Positions 19,459 to 29,036 of a DNA stretch of 64,000 nt are shown here, in pieces. A program made the position numbers and the translations under genes. Each line of letters begins with the position of its first letter. Positions within the stretch are counted from its first letter, which is position 1. The notes under the pieces were generated by a model that saw only the letters and a program-made list of their open reading frames with translations, searched no databases and had not been told where the DNA came from. Location of the stretch: contig JAJFII010000083.1 of the NCBI GenBank assembly GCA_021775095.1, positions 25,677-89,676 of the forward strand, written 5' to 3'. This DNA is from Rhodospirillales bacterium (GTDB lineage Bacteria > Pseudomonadota > Alphaproteobacteria > Rhodospirillales > Casp-alpha2).

Positions 19459-20594
19459 AAGGTGTGTTAAAAAAACGACTGGAACCGGTCGAGTCGGTTT
19501 GGGTGATTGCAGCAACCACCTGCCTGTCGATTTTTTTGGCCCTGCTTTTTGGCGGATTGTTGTTCATTCCGTTTGGTGCAAATCCCATGGAAGCTTATGG
19601 CGCACTGTTTGCCGAAAGTTTTACGACCTGGCGCGGATTTGGTTTTACCCTGGTCAAGGCAACGCCATTGATCCTGATCAGCCTGGGGACGATTGTCGCC
19701 TGGCGAACCGGATTTGGTTATCTGGGATTTGAGGGGTGTTTGCTGATCGGTGCTGCGACGGCAACCTGGGTATCGCTTGAAACCGTACCCAACGGACTTT
19801 TTGGGCCCTTACCGTTCCCGATATTTATACTGCTGGCAATTACCGCAGCCTTGGTCACCGGAGGCATATGGGCGGGGATCGTCGGTGTCTTTCGCGGACG
19901 GTTTGGCGGCAATGAAGTGATTACCTCGCTGATGATGAACTACGTTGCGATTTTTGTAGTGCAATATCTGGTTTCCGGGCCGCTGCGTGCACCGGGTGAT
20001 TTGCCACAAAGTCCGCGCCTGCCGCGGGAAACCTGGTTGCCGTATTTTTTGGAAGGTACCCGTGCGCATTCCGGGGTTTTCATCGCCCTGGCCTGTGTTC
20101 TGGTCGTCTGGATTGTTTTGTTAAAAAGCAAGATTGGCTACGAGTTAATCGTCACCGGTCTGAACCCGAAGGCGGCGCGCTTTGGCGGCATCAATGTTGG
20201 CAGCCGCCAGATTATGGCGGCCTTTGCCGCCGGAGGTTTGGGGGCCTTGGCCGGGTTGGTTGAAGTCCTGGGGGTCCACCATCGCTTGCTCGATGGTCTT
20301 TCTGAAGGAACCGGGTTTATCGGTATCGTCGCCGCCCTGTTGGGGAAACTTCATCCCCTGGGTGCGGTCATTGCCTCGATCTTATATGCCGGCATGGCCG
20401 TTGGTGCCGATGCCATGCAGCGCAAAGCCGGACTCCCCGCATCGATCATTTTCATTGTGCAAAGCCTGATTGTGCTGTTCATCCTGGCCAGCGATTTATT
20501 GCGTTATTATACCTTAAAATTCCCGTTTTTTCGAACCCCTACAACCCCTTCCGTACCTCCTGAAAAACCGGAGGTAAAACCCATTGGAACTTGA
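19455..20594 (+). CDS. BMP-type ABC importer permease 1
   Basis: Inner-membrane permease of 379 aa, of the BPD_transp_2 family used with BMP binding proteins. It has about nine to ten hydrophobic helices; conserved patches include FLGFEG-like LGFEGCLLIGA and the loop GLNPKAARFGGINVGSRQIM that contacts the ATPase. The start is coupled by ATGA to the ATPase gene. The C-terminal tail is polar and proline rich (PTTPSVPPEKPEVKP). Confidence 0.9.
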   Translation: MKGVLKKRLEPVESVWVIAATTCLSIFLALLFGGLLFIPFGANPMEAYGALFAESFTTWRGFGFTLVKATPLILISLGTIVAWRTGFGYLGFEGCLLIGAATATWVSLETVPNGLFGPLPFPIFILLAITAALVTGGIWAGIVGVFRGRFGGNEVITSLMMNYVAIFVVQYLVSGPLRAPGDLPQSPRLPRETWLPYFLEGTRAHSGVFIALACVLVVWIVLLKSKIGYELIVTGLNPKAARFGGINVGSRQIMAAFAAGGLGALAGLVEVLGVHHRLLDGLSEGTGFIGIVAALLGKLHPLGAVIASILYAGMAVGADAMQRKAGLPASIIFIVQSLIVLFILASDLLRYYTLKFPFFRTPTTPSVPPEKPEVKPIGT

Positions 20595-21522
20595 TTTTTT
20601 CTCGGGCGCATTTTTTGCAAGTTGGCTGGCCGCCAGCGTTCGTTTGGCGGGCCCGCTTTTGTTGGTTGCCCTGGGTGAACTCTATTCAGAAAGATCGGGT
20701 GTCCTGAATATCGGCATCGAGGGAACCATGCTGCTCGGGGCTATCGCCAGTTATCTGGTCGCCTGGCAATCGGGCTCAACCTGGTTTGGCCTTATGGGCG
20801 GAATTTTGATCGGTTGTATTGCCGGCACCTATCTGTCGTGGATGTATATCACCGTGCAAGCGAGCCAGGTTGTTGTCGGAATTATTTTTAATATTTTTGC
20901 CTTGGGCGTTGCCAGTTATGTTTATCGGCTGGCCTTACGCGGCGTATCGGGTCCACAAACCGTTGAAATGTTCAAGCCGATCGCAATCCCATTTTTATCG
21001 GAAATACCGTTCATCGGGCCGGTTCTCTTCAATCACACAATTTTGCTTTACGCCACAGCCGGGCTTGTTGCTGTCGCCGGATACGTTTTGTTTCGTACCA
21101 AGTTTGGCCTCAATTTAAGAGCCGTCGGTGAAAACCCGGCAGCAGCCGAAACGGCGGGCATTCGTGTTTCTCATATGCGTTACATGTGTGTCATCATTTC
21201 TGGTGCGGCGGCGGGCGCTTCCGGGGCTTACCTGGTGCTCGCCCAGATCGGCCAATTTCGAGATACCATTGTCGCCGGGCAGGGATTTATCGCCCTTGCC
21301 ATCGTTATCTTCGGTCGATGGAGTCCCTATAAAGCCGCCTTGGCCGCCTTGATTTTTGGTGCCGCCGATGCGCTGCAATTATCCATTCAACTTTTCCAAA
21401 TCGATTTGCCGCCGCAGTTGTTTTTGTCCCTGCCGTATGTTCTCACCATCCTTGCCATGTCCGGACTGGTCGGCAAGGCGAACCAACCCGAAGCCCTCAT
21501 GGTGCCCTACCGTAAAGAATAA
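20584..21522 (+). CDS. BMP-type ABC importer permease 2, TTG start
   Basis: Second permease, 312 aa, same family as permease 1. Conserved segments are ALGELYSERSGVLNIGIEGTMLLGA (near residues 30-55) and the ATPase-contact loop AVGENPAAAETAGIRVSHMRY. Translation seems to start with TTG at 20584, inside the last codons of permease 1 (11-bp overlap); no in-frame ATG lies before the first helix. It completes the importer (binding protein, ATPase, two permeases). Confidence 0.88.
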   Translation: MELDFFSGAFFASWLAASVRLAGPLLLVALGELYSERSGVLNIGIEGTMLLGAIASYLVAWQSGSTWFGLMGGILIGCIAGTYLSWMYITVQASQVVVGIIFNIFALGVASYVYRLALRGVSGPQTVEMFKPIAIPFLSEIPFIGPVLFNHTILLYATAGLVAVAGYVLFRTKFGLNLRAVGENPAAAETAGIRVSHMRYMCVIISGAAAGASGAYLVLAQIGQFRDTIVAGQGFIALAIVIFGRWSPYKAALAALIFGAADALQLSIQLFQIDLPPQLFLSLPYVLTILAMSGLVGKANQPEALMVPYRKE

Positions 21523-21565
21523 ATCATCGGTGCCGGCGACGGCCTGGAATGTGGATTTAATCGGT

Positions 21566-22000
21566 CTATGTGTGGCTGACCGCGTCGATCGCCGATTGGG
21601 CAATGGCCTGGTCCTGTTGCCAGTCACCACCGCTGATGCCGATACCGCCGACGCAATCCGCGTCAACAAAAATCGGGTAACCGCCTTCCAGGGCTGTCCA
21701 GTTCGCCGGCCCTGCTGCCAGCGCCAGTCCAATCGCATGCAAGGTGTCCAATTCCTGCCCCTGGGCCCCTTTGTTTGTTGTCGGTCGTTTGTTAGATGCC
21801 GCCGTCACGGCTTTGGTGGTCGACGAATTTACAGTGTGAAAGCGCCCGCCATCCATCCGTTCCAAAACCAAAAGATGACCACCAGCATCGACAATGGTGA
21901 CGGTCACCGCAACGCCAAATTCTTCGGCCTTTGAAATGGCCGCTGCCAGCATCAATTTTGCCCCACGGGTCGTCAGGCGTTGGGTTTTGGCAAATGGCAT
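21566..22000 (-). CDS. GlcG/HbpS family protein
   Basis: A 144-aa single-domain protein of the GlcG/HbpS (DUF336) family. Typical segments are AAAISKAEEFGVAVTVTIVD, GGHLLVLERMDG and the C-terminal ALEGGYPIFVDADCVGGIGISGG. Some members bind heme or cobalamin; others accompany glycolate or TRAP transport genes without a known role. It follows the broken TRAP binding-protein gene on the same strand after 56 bp and may have been part of the same operon. Confidence 0.82.
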   Translation of the reverse strand: MPFAKTQRLTTRGAKLMLAAAISKAEEFGVAVTVTIVDAGGHLLVLERMDGGRFHTVNSSTTKAVTAASNKRPTTNKGAQGQELDTLHAIGLALAAGPANWTALEGGYPIFVDADCVGGIGISGGDWQQDQAIAQSAIDAVSHT

Positions 22001-22056
22001 TTAACTCTCCCTTGATAAATCTGTGTCGATGACAAAACAGCGTCTATGGGTTTGTT

Positions 22057-23024
22057 TTACAAGTTCGCATGTTGGAATATTGTGTCGCCAAATCGTTCGC
22101 GTGCGTCGTCATGTTGGGGTTTTACGGCGCCCACAAAAGCCTGCTGTTCTGCAGCCGTCAATTGTTCAATCAAACAGCCTTCGTCTTCGATCAATTGGCG
22201 GGCATCGCGGACCTCCTGTTCGGATAATTGACGCTGCCACAGGACGGCGTCCCGGGTTGCCTGATAAAGCGCAGTTCTCAGGTCTTCCGGCCAGCTGTCA
22301 AGGCTGGGCCGGTGGGCAAATAGGGGGCGCGAAATATAAAAATGGCTGGACAGGGTGTGATAGGGATGAAATTTGTGGGCACCGTAAGTCACCGTAAGTC
22401 ACCGTAAGTCACCGTATTGGCGAGCGGGTTTTCCTGGGCGTCGAGACTTCCATCGACAATCCCTCTTATCGCTTCTGACAGGTCCATTTTCACCGGGGTT
22501 GCGCCTAATAGCGCGAAAGTCCGCGCCTGAACGTCGCTGGGCAGAACCCGGATTTTCATACCCTTTAGGTCGCTGGGCAGACGCACCGGTCGTAATCGGT
22601 TCGAGATATGGCGAAAGCCATTTTCAAAATAACCCAGGATGCGATAGTTAATACGGTTTTCAATTTTTTCCGTTAAATGTTGACCCAGGGCCCCATCGAT
22701 GGCGGCCCGTGCCTGTTCATTGGAGGCAAACAAAAACGGCAGGTCAACAAATCCCAGCTCTGGAACCCGGTCCGTCAGATAACTGCTCGACTGGTAACCC
22801 AGGGTCAACAATCCATTTTCCACCAGCCACAGAATATCTTCGCCGCGGTAACCAAGATCCATAATGTTCCACAGGTATTTGACGTCAATCTGGTCGCCGA
22901 ACCCGGCTGTCAGTCGGTCGCCGATGAATTTTAAGGATTTTGAGAACGCCGTTGTCTCTGGCCCGTATCCACCCATGCGGATTTGTATTTTTTTGTGCAA
23001 GTTGTGTTCCTCACCTGGGATCAT
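22057..23024 (-). pseudogene. TRAP transporter solute-binding protein (DctP type), frameshifted
   Basis: Residues typical of DctP proteins (GLLTLGYQSSSYLTDRVPELGFVDLPFLF; LPSDLKGMKIRVLPSDVQ; MDLSEAIRGIVDGSLDAQENP) run from 23024 to 22389 and then stop. The rest of the protein (TYGAHKFHPYHTLSSHFYISRPLF ... QQAFVGAV) continues in another frame from 22392 to 22057. The break is at a 10-bp unit repeated 3.7 times: with one unit fewer by two copies the frame is continuous as NTVTYGAHKF. The product also lacks a signal peptide at its N-terminus (starts MIPGEEHNLHKK), and no TRAP membrane subunits lie nearby. It is therefore probably nonfunctional, or switchable if the repeat slips. Confidence 0.85.
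22380..22416. repeat. 10-bp tandem repeat, 3.7 copies, inside TRAP gene
   Basis: The unit CACCGTAAGT is repeated exactly three times and followed by seven more matching bases. It lies at the point where the DctP reading frame breaks. Copies are identical, which suggests recent slippage or assembly error. Ten bases is not a multiple of three, so each gain or loss changes the frame. Confidence 0.9.
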
Positions 23025-23081
23025 CGCGAAACCAATTTACCGGTCGATAAAATGACCTGGTTGTCGCCGCCGCAAAATCGA

Positions 23082-25508
23082 TCATTGGCGCAAGCGAAGG
23101 TTCTGCGGATCGAACGCCGGTGCTGCGAGCACTGTCGCGCGTATCGGTATGTCCAAAATATCCACATGGAAGGTCATCCCGGGTTTTGTATGGGCCGGTG
23201 TGACATAGGCAAACAAAAGGCTCTTTTGTGTGTGGTGGCCGTAACCACCTGACGTGGTGACGCCAATGACCGCGCCGTCCTTCAGCACCGCCTCGCCGCC
23301 ATGGGCATCATGGTGATCGGCGTCCAGCTCACAATAAACCAGCGATGTGGCGGCCCCTTGCTGTTGGCTTTTTATGGTCGCCGCCCGGCCCGTAAACGCC
23401 TCTTTGTCAAATTTGATGAAACGCTCCATATTCGCTTCAATCAAGGTGATTTCATTGGTCAGTTCGGCTCCCCAACCCTTGTAGGCCTTTTCCAGGCGCA
23501 GGGAATTGACGGCGTAGGAGCCAACGTCGGCAAGGCCAAAGGGTTGGCCGGCTTTACACACGGCCTCATAAAGCGCCGGTAAATCTTCCATGGGAAGATG
23601 CAGTTCCCAGCCCAGTTCACCGACGTAATTGACCCGCAGGGCACGGACGGACCGACCGGCGAGTTGAATTTCCTGTCCTGACAACCAGCGGAAATGATCG
23701 TTGCCAAGATCCGCAGATGTCAGGCTGGCGAGGGTCTCTCTGGACTTCGGTCCGGCGACCACAAGCACGCCCCATTGGTCGGTAATGTCGTTGACTTCAA
23801 CCTGTTCGCCAGGCGAAATTTGCAAGCGCAAATGATCAAGGTCACGATGCTGGGCGGTGGCCCCGCTGAGGCCGTAAAAATGCCCGTCGGCCAGGCGGGT
23901 TATGGTCATTTCACCGTGGATTCTGCCGTTGTCGCCAAGCAGGTGGGTCAGGGCGATGCCGCCGGTTTTTTTTGCCATTCTATTGGCGGTAACGCGGTTT
24001 AAATAGGCTTCCGCATCTCGGCCGACAATATCGAACTTGGCAAAACTCGACAAATCAACCAGCCCGACCCGTTCCCGAACGGCGGCGCATTCGGCAGCCA
24101 CCACGCCATGGACATTCGTCCGGCCAAATCCAATTTCTTCGTCGCGCCCATCCAGGGAGAACCATTTTGGCCGTTCCCAGGATGCGGCTTCCGTATAAAC
24201 CGCGCCACGGGATTTGAGTTTGTCATACAGGCTTGACTTTCTTTGGCCCCGCCCGGCGGGCCGTTCTTCACCGGGCAGGTGAAGTTTGTACATGTGGGAA
24301 TAATCTTCAAAGGATTTGCTGGTCAGCCATTTGTCGTCAATCATGCCGCAAAACCGCCTTGGGTCCAGGCCGGCCATATTTATTTCGGCGTCGCCATGGA
24401 TCATCCATTGCGCCAGATATTTGCCGCATCCGGCGCCTTGGGCAATACCAACGGACGAGCCGCAACAGTGCCAGAAATTTTTCACGCCCATGGCCGGACC
24501 CAATAGGGGATTGGCATCGGGCGTATGGGGAATGGCCCCATTGACGATCCTTTTGATGCCCGCTTCGGACCAGATCGGCATGCGCTCCAGTACTTTTTCC
24601 ACAAAAGGTAGAATACGATCCAGGTCCGGCTCAAACAATTCGCTTTCGGAATCCCAATCGGGCCATCCTCCCCGGTGATCCCAGGCTTGTTTTGTGCCTG
24701 CGGTTTCGTAGATCCCGATCAGCGCGGATTTTTGTTCCTGGCGGTAATAGGCCGACATGTAGGGATCCCGCATTACCGGCATTTCCACGTCGCTTTGCAA
24801 AAATTCCTGGATTGGTTCAGTGACCAGATAATGGTGTTCCATATTGGTAATCGGTACATCGGTTCCGACCATTTGGGAAATCTGCCGGGCATAACAGCCG
24901 GCCGCGTTGACCACATGCTGACAGCGTACGGTGCCCTTGTCGGTGATCACATCCCATTCCCCCGTGGTCACCGGTTGAATGTCCTCGACCCGAGTGAACC
25001 GCTCGATTTTGGCACCGAACTTACGCGCTCCTGCGGCCAGGGCGTTGCAACAGCCGGCCGGGTCCACGTGACCGTCGCCGATCGTCAAGGCACCGGCCAG
25101 GACCCCGGTTATATCCACATGGGGATTATAGGTTTTAATCTCCGACGGGCTCAGGATATGCATCTCAAAGCCAATCAGTTTGGAGACCCCTTGCACATGT
25201 CTGAACCACTCGAGCTCGGTTTCATTTAACGCAAACCGGATGCCGCCACAGCCGTGCCAGGAGACATACTGACCCGTCAATTCTTCCAGTTTGGGATAAA
25301 GCCCGATGCCATAATTGTGGATTTTTGCCATGTTGTAGTCGGCGATAAAACTCGGGCACTGGCCAGCCGCGTGCCAGGTCGAACCCGATGTCAGTTCGGC
25401 CTTTTCAAGCAACAGGCAATCGGTCCAGCCTTCTTCCGCCAGGTGATACAACAGCCCGGCCCCCATCATTCCGCCGCCGACGATGACAACACGTGCATGG
25501 CTCTGCAT
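23082..25508 (-). CDS. dimethylglycine/sarcosine dehydrogenase-like FAD enzyme with GcvT domain
   Basis: An 808-aa two-part enzyme. The N-terminal half is an FAD-dependent oxidase/dehydrogenase: dinucleotide motif VVIVGGGMMGAGLLYHL, then SGSTWHAAGQ, where the histidine is the site of covalent FAD in DMGDH and SarDH relatives. The C-terminal half (from about residue 420) is a GcvT/aminomethyltransferase domain that would pass the C1 unit to tetrahydrofolate (VNYVGELGWELHLP; YAVNSLRLEKAYKGWGAEL). ATG 25508 follows a GGGGGAAA ribosome site and is preferred over 25553. Exact substrate (dimethylglycine, sarcosine or another N-methyl amine) is unproven. The TRAP gene follows 57 bp downstream. Confidence 0.88.
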   Translation of the reverse strand: MQSHARVVIVGGGMMGAGLLYHLAEEGWTDCLLLEKAELTSGSTWHAAGQCPSFIADYNMAKIHNYGIGLYPKLEELTGQYVSWHGCGGIRFALNETELEWFRHVQGVSKLIGFEMHILSPSEIKTYNPHVDITGVLAGALTIGDGHVDPAGCCNALAAGARKFGAKIERFTRVEDIQPVTTGEWDVITDKGTVRCQHVVNAAGCYARQISQMVGTDVPITNMEHHYLVTEPIQEFLQSDVEMPVMRDPYMSAYYRQEQKSALIGIYETAGTKQAWDHRGGWPDWDSESELFEPDLDRILPFVEKVLERMPIWSEAGIKRIVNGAIPHTPDANPLLGPAMGVKNFWHCCGSSVGIAQGAGCGKYLAQWMIHGDAEINMAGLDPRRFCGMIDDKWLTSKSFEDYSHMYKLHLPGEERPAGRGQRKSSLYDKLKSRGAVYTEAASWERPKWFSLDGRDEEIGFGRTNVHGVVAAECAAVRERVGLVDLSSFAKFDIVGRDAEAYLNRVTANRMAKKTGGIALTHLLGDNGRIHGEMTITRLADGHFYGLSGATAQHRDLDHLRLQISPGEQVEVNDITDQWGVLVVAGPKSRETLASLTSADLGNDHFRWLSGQEIQLAGRSVRALRVNYVGELGWELHLPMEDLPALYEAVCKAGQPFGLADVGSYAVNSLRLEKAYKGWGAELTNEITLIEANMERFIKFDKEAFTGRAATIKSQQQGAATSLVYCELDADHHDAHGGEAVLKDGAVIGVTTSGGYGHHTQKSLLFAYVTPAHTKPGMTFHVDILDIPIRATVLAAPAFDPQNLRLRQ

Positions 25509-25812
25509 GGTATTTCCCCCGCTCAAAAATCTGTTCGTGTATATCGACCACAAGATTTAGGCCGGGTCCTGACCCAAGGTTAGGCAACTGGAACCTGAAA
25601 TGCATTCATTTTTCTAAAAAGCCGACCTAAATAGAGTGAGGCGACTATCATATGGCGTTGAGTGCTTTGGGATGGCACCGTAACTCAGATATTTAATGGG
25701 TGGCAGGGTAAGGACCAAGTCGTCCTGTAGTTTGTTTCCAATTATAATAAAAAATGACATTCAATCGAGCAGCGACATGAGTCCGCTCCTTAAACCGCAC
25801 GGCATGTGCGGC

Positions 25813-26544
25813 CTACATCTTCAACAATACAGTCACGCCATAAAGGGCGATGAACAGGGTCAGGGCCCTGTTGTAGGAATGATTGCTGGTTCGGATGAAA
25901 ATACGATTGCCGACCAGAAGGTATACCAAGGCTGCAATTATTGCACCAGGTATATTGGTAAATAGGAGATCAGGGTGCCCCATGACCGTCGTCAAAAGCA
26001 GCATTTGGACAATAATAAACGCCAGGTAATAGTAGGCGATGGTATACCTGATTGCCTCCTTTTTGGTGTTTGTGCCACCCGCCAGGATCGCCAGCAAAGC
26101 GCCGCCTAAATTTGTCAGACCGTGAATGACTCCCATAATGAAGTGATAGGTCGGCAAATGTTTTTCCAAAAACTTGGCAACTAGTTTCTGTGATGGCGAC
26201 CAAAAACGAACCATCGCGGAAAAAAGGAGAGTTCCTCCGACCAGAATATTGGTCCACGAGGCCAATGGACTGGCATCCGTCAACCACAATCCAAGGCCAA
26301 TTCCTGGCAGGGAGAGCAGATAAAGATATTCGGAAACCGGTATTCGAACCGATCCGCGCGACACCACTTGCAGGAAGGAAATCGCAAAGGAAGCCGGAAG
26401 AAGATAACCAAGGGTTGTTATGAAATCATAGCCCAACAACAACAGTGTCGGCGTGCCGAAGATCAACACCCCCATCCCGAAAACCGACTGCACAACAGAC
26501 AGAACGGCAACCACAGCCAGTACAATAAGATATTCCAGTGTCAT
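25813..26544 (-). CDS. TauE/SafE family membrane permease
   Basis: A 243-aa membrane protein with about eight hydrophobic helices and two related halves (SVVQSVFGMGVLIFGTPTLLLLGYD; HGLTNLGGALLAILAGG). This is the sulfite exporter TauE/SafE family, whose members move sulfite, sulfoacetate or other organic anions. No sulfonate genes are adjacent, so the substrate is unknown. It stands alone, with more than 200 noncoding bases on each side. Confidence 0.85.
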   Translation of the reverse strand: MTLEYLIVLAVVAVLSVVQSVFGMGVLIFGTPTLLLLGYDFITTLGYLLPASFAISFLQVVSRGSVRIPVSEYLYLLSLPGIGLGLWLTDASPLASWTNILVGGTLLFSAMVRFWSPSQKLVAKFLEKHLPTYHFIMGVIHGLTNLGGALLAILAGGTNTKKEAIRYTIAYYYLAFIIVQMLLLTTVMGHPDLLFTNIPGAIIAALVYLLVGNRIFIRTSNHSYNRALTLFIALYGVTVLLKM

Positions 26545-26749
26545 GGCTTCGATCGTTTATCCTTCTGTCACACCCGGGTGCAGAACATGCGCCGCTTGTA
26601 CATCAGCGCCAATCCATTAGAAACGAAATTATTTGTTGCTAGGCGCGACTCATAAACAATTCACCGAATTGGCCTTCTTTTTTGGACTTAATGGAAGGCT
26701 CAAGAGAACACGAAAAAATCAAATAAATATTTTGGGTTATTTGTTCGAT

Positions 26750-27037
26750 TCAAACCCGGGCCAGTGTCAGGGCGCTTTCAGGGCAGGCCTTGATGCATAA
26801 ACCGCAGGCTTCGCACCGGTCCCCATGGACCAGGACCGCTTGGCGCCACCTGTGGGCAAAACCTTTTAGTTTGCCGCGAAGACTTAACCCTGCGCGCATT
26901 TCTTTGGGCAGAGTATCGACTTTGAAGACGCCAACCGGACATACCGTTACACATTCCGCTTTGCCTTCACATCGATTGCGGTCGATTATCGGAATAAACG
27001 TCCCCGCTGGTTGGTTGCATTCGTTTTGATCTGGCAA
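26750..27037 (-). CDS. small ferredoxin-like protein with two Fe-S cysteine sets, TTG start
   Basis: About 95 aa with two cysteine clusters. The second is a regular C-x2-C-x2-C-x3-CP set (CEACGLCIKACP). The first is stretched (CEGKAECVTVCP), as in seven-iron or altered ferredoxins. TTG 27037 is preferred because AAGGAA lies 7 nt upstream; upstream in-frame ATGs (27085, 27199) lack ribosome sites and add Arg-rich sequence unlike ferredoxins. A soluble electron carrier is likely; its partner enzyme is not obvious. Confidence 0.72.
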   Translation of the reverse strand: MPDQNECNQPAGTFIPIIDRNRCEGKAECVTVCPVGVFKVDTLPKEMRAGLSLRGKLKGFAHRWRQAVLVHGDRCEACGLCIKACPESALTLARV

Positions 27038-27306
27038 AAATGAGTTCCTTATGGGCCGTCTTTTGTCGGAAATTGTTTTGATCATAAAACGGAAAGACAG
27101 GAAGCGGCAAGGTCGGGAGACCCGGATTGAGGGCCTATCGACAATTAAAGTGAGTTGATTGGGAGCGAACATGTAAGCGGCAGTGCCGTTATTCCTCATA
27201 CGTTGCGGCTAACGGCAGAAAGCGCTACAGGGTCCATTGCAAATGCCGTAAGATTCCGTTGCCAGCGTTGCGCACCTTAAATATCAGGAGTTGAAGTGAT
27301 AAACCC

Positions 27307-28902
27307 ATGAACAATTACAGCCGCAGTATCCAGATCGCAAAACCCGCCGTGACCTCGAAAAAAGGAATGGTTGTCTGCAATCATAAAGTCGCCGCCGAGG
27401 CCGGCGCCGAGGTATTGGCGGCCGGGGGTTCGGCGATGGACGCGGCGATTACCACATCGTTTATGCTTGGCGTCTGTGAACCCTGGATGAGCGGCTTGGG
27501 CGGCTGCGGACAGATGCTGGTATATTCGGCCGCAACAGGAGCTGTCGACTCCATCGATTTTGGAACCACGACACCCCGGTCCCTGGACCCGGCGGCCTTT
27601 CCCCTGGCTCCGGGGTCCGGTGGCAACCTGTTCGGTTGGCCAAAGGTTGTTGATGATCGTAATTTGATTGGTGCCCCGTCGGTTTGTGTGCCGACCCTGG
27701 TTCGGGCGATGGACGTGGCCCACAAAAGATATGGCCGGATGCCGTGGCGTGAATTGTTAGCGGCCGCCGCCCAACAGGCCGAACAGGGCCTTGTGATCGA
27801 CGCCTACGCCAGTTTGTTCATTGGCAGTTCGGCCCGCGACCTGCAGACCAATGAGGTGGCGGCGCAGCTCTTTCTCGATGAAGATGGCCTGCCGCCGACC
27901 ATTGCATGGTCTTCCGGCAATACCCTGCAACGCCCCATGCCCGCATTGGCGGCGACGCTTGGCGCCATTGCCGACGACGGGGCGGATGTTTTTTATGAGG
28001 GTGAGGTTGGCAAATGCCTGATTGACGATATTCAGGCACTGGGCGGTTATCTGTCCCGGCACGACCTGATCGCCTATCGTCCTAAGATTTTGCCGGCACG
28101 CCAACAAATCAGCGCCGGTCATAGGGTCCATGTGGCACCCGAGTTAAATGCCGGGCCCAGCCTGTTGCCGGTGTTGTCCGATATGGATCGTGCCTACGCT
28201 AAGTCGACCCCCGGCAGCGATGATTATCTGGATTTAATAAACGCCCTGCACAATTCGGCAGACCACCGCATGGCGACCATGGGGGGGGATGGCGACGCCA
28301 AGGGAGCGGCGTGTACGACCCATTTTAATGTGGTCGATCGTCAAGGCAATATGGTCGTGGTCACCCAAACCCTGCTGTCGGCCTTTGGCTCGAAGGTTGT
28401 GTCCGGCCAGACCGGCGTTTTATTAAATAACGGGGTCATGTGGTTTGATCCGCAACCGGGCCGGCCAAATTCCATCGCCGCATCGAAGCGTCCCCTCAAC
28501 AACATGTGCCCGGTTATCGCCATTTCCCATGGCGATAAAAAACATCGATCCGTTGTCGGCATCGGTGCTTCAGGCGGGCGAAAAATTATGCCCGCCGTTG
28601 CGCAAATTCTGTGGCGCATGTTTTGGTTTGATCAATCCCTGGAACAGGCCTTTCACGCACCGCGCCTTGAGACCAGCGTGCGCAATAAAATTACTGCGGA
28701 TCACCGCTTGGGCGACAGCGTTTTAGACGCCATCCGACAGCAGTTTGATCTGGACGTGACGGAACGGCATTTTTATCCTTACGCTTTTGCTTGCCCGTCT
28801 GCCATAAAAAGCCAGGGGGGTTCAAACGCCGGGTGCAGCGAAGTCTATTCGCTTTGGGGCGATGCGGTTTCTGAAGAACATGTGACGGTTCCGGCACCAT
28901 GA
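27307..28902 (+). CDS. gamma-glutamyltransferase family protein
   Basis: A 531-aa Ntn-hydrolase of the GGT family. The likely self-cleavage and nucleophile site is T337 in ACTTHFNVVDRQGNMV, giving large and small subunits. Early family segments are GMVVCNHKVAAEAGAEVLAAGG and the small-subunit GIGASGGRKIMPAVAQILW. There is no signal peptide, so it is probably cytoplasmic, unlike E. coli Ggt; acylases and other GGT-like hydrolases share this layout. AGGAG lies unusually far (16 nt) upstream of ATG 27307. No partner genes identify the substrate. Confidence 0.85.
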   Translation: MNNYSRSIQIAKPAVTSKKGMVVCNHKVAAEAGAEVLAAGGSAMDAAITTSFMLGVCEPWMSGLGGCGQMLVYSAATGAVDSIDFGTTTPRSLDPAAFPLAPGSGGNLFGWPKVVDDRNLIGAPSVCVPTLVRAMDVAHKRYGRMPWRELLAAAAQQAEQGLVIDAYASLFIGSSARDLQTNEVAAQLFLDEDGLPPTIAWSSGNTLQRPMPALAATLGAIADDGADVFYEGEVGKCLIDDIQALGGYLSRHDLIAYRPKILPARQQISAGHRVHVAPELNAGPSLLPVLSDMDRAYAKSTPGSDDYLDLINALHNSADHRMATMGGDGDAKGAACTTHFNVVDRQGNMVVVTQTLLSAFGSKVVSGQTGVLLNNGVMWFDPQPGRPNSIAASKRPLNNMCPVIAISHGDKKHRSVVGIGASGGRKIMPAVAQILWRMFWFDQSLEQAFHAPRLETSVRNKITADHRLGDSVLDAIRQQFDLDVTERHFYPYAFACPSAIKSQGGSNAGCSEVYSLWGDAVSEEHVTVPAP

Positions 28903-29036
28903 AATCTCTTGTCTTTTAAAGGCGGAATTTAATCAGGCGGTTTCCGGCGATAACAATTCGTCAATGATCAAAGGCCAATTCCTGTTCAGCCCGCAGGGTA
29001 TCGTGCTAAAAGAGTGATATCATTTATTTCAGATCC

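Noticed and set aside
22380..22416. Possible CRISPR-like repeat array
   Set aside because: The units are 10 bp and directly adjacent with no spacers; it is a simple tandem repeat.
25554..25812. Small open frame between the DMGDH-like and TauE-like genes
   Set aside because: No ribosome site, no motif, and composition like noncoding DNA.
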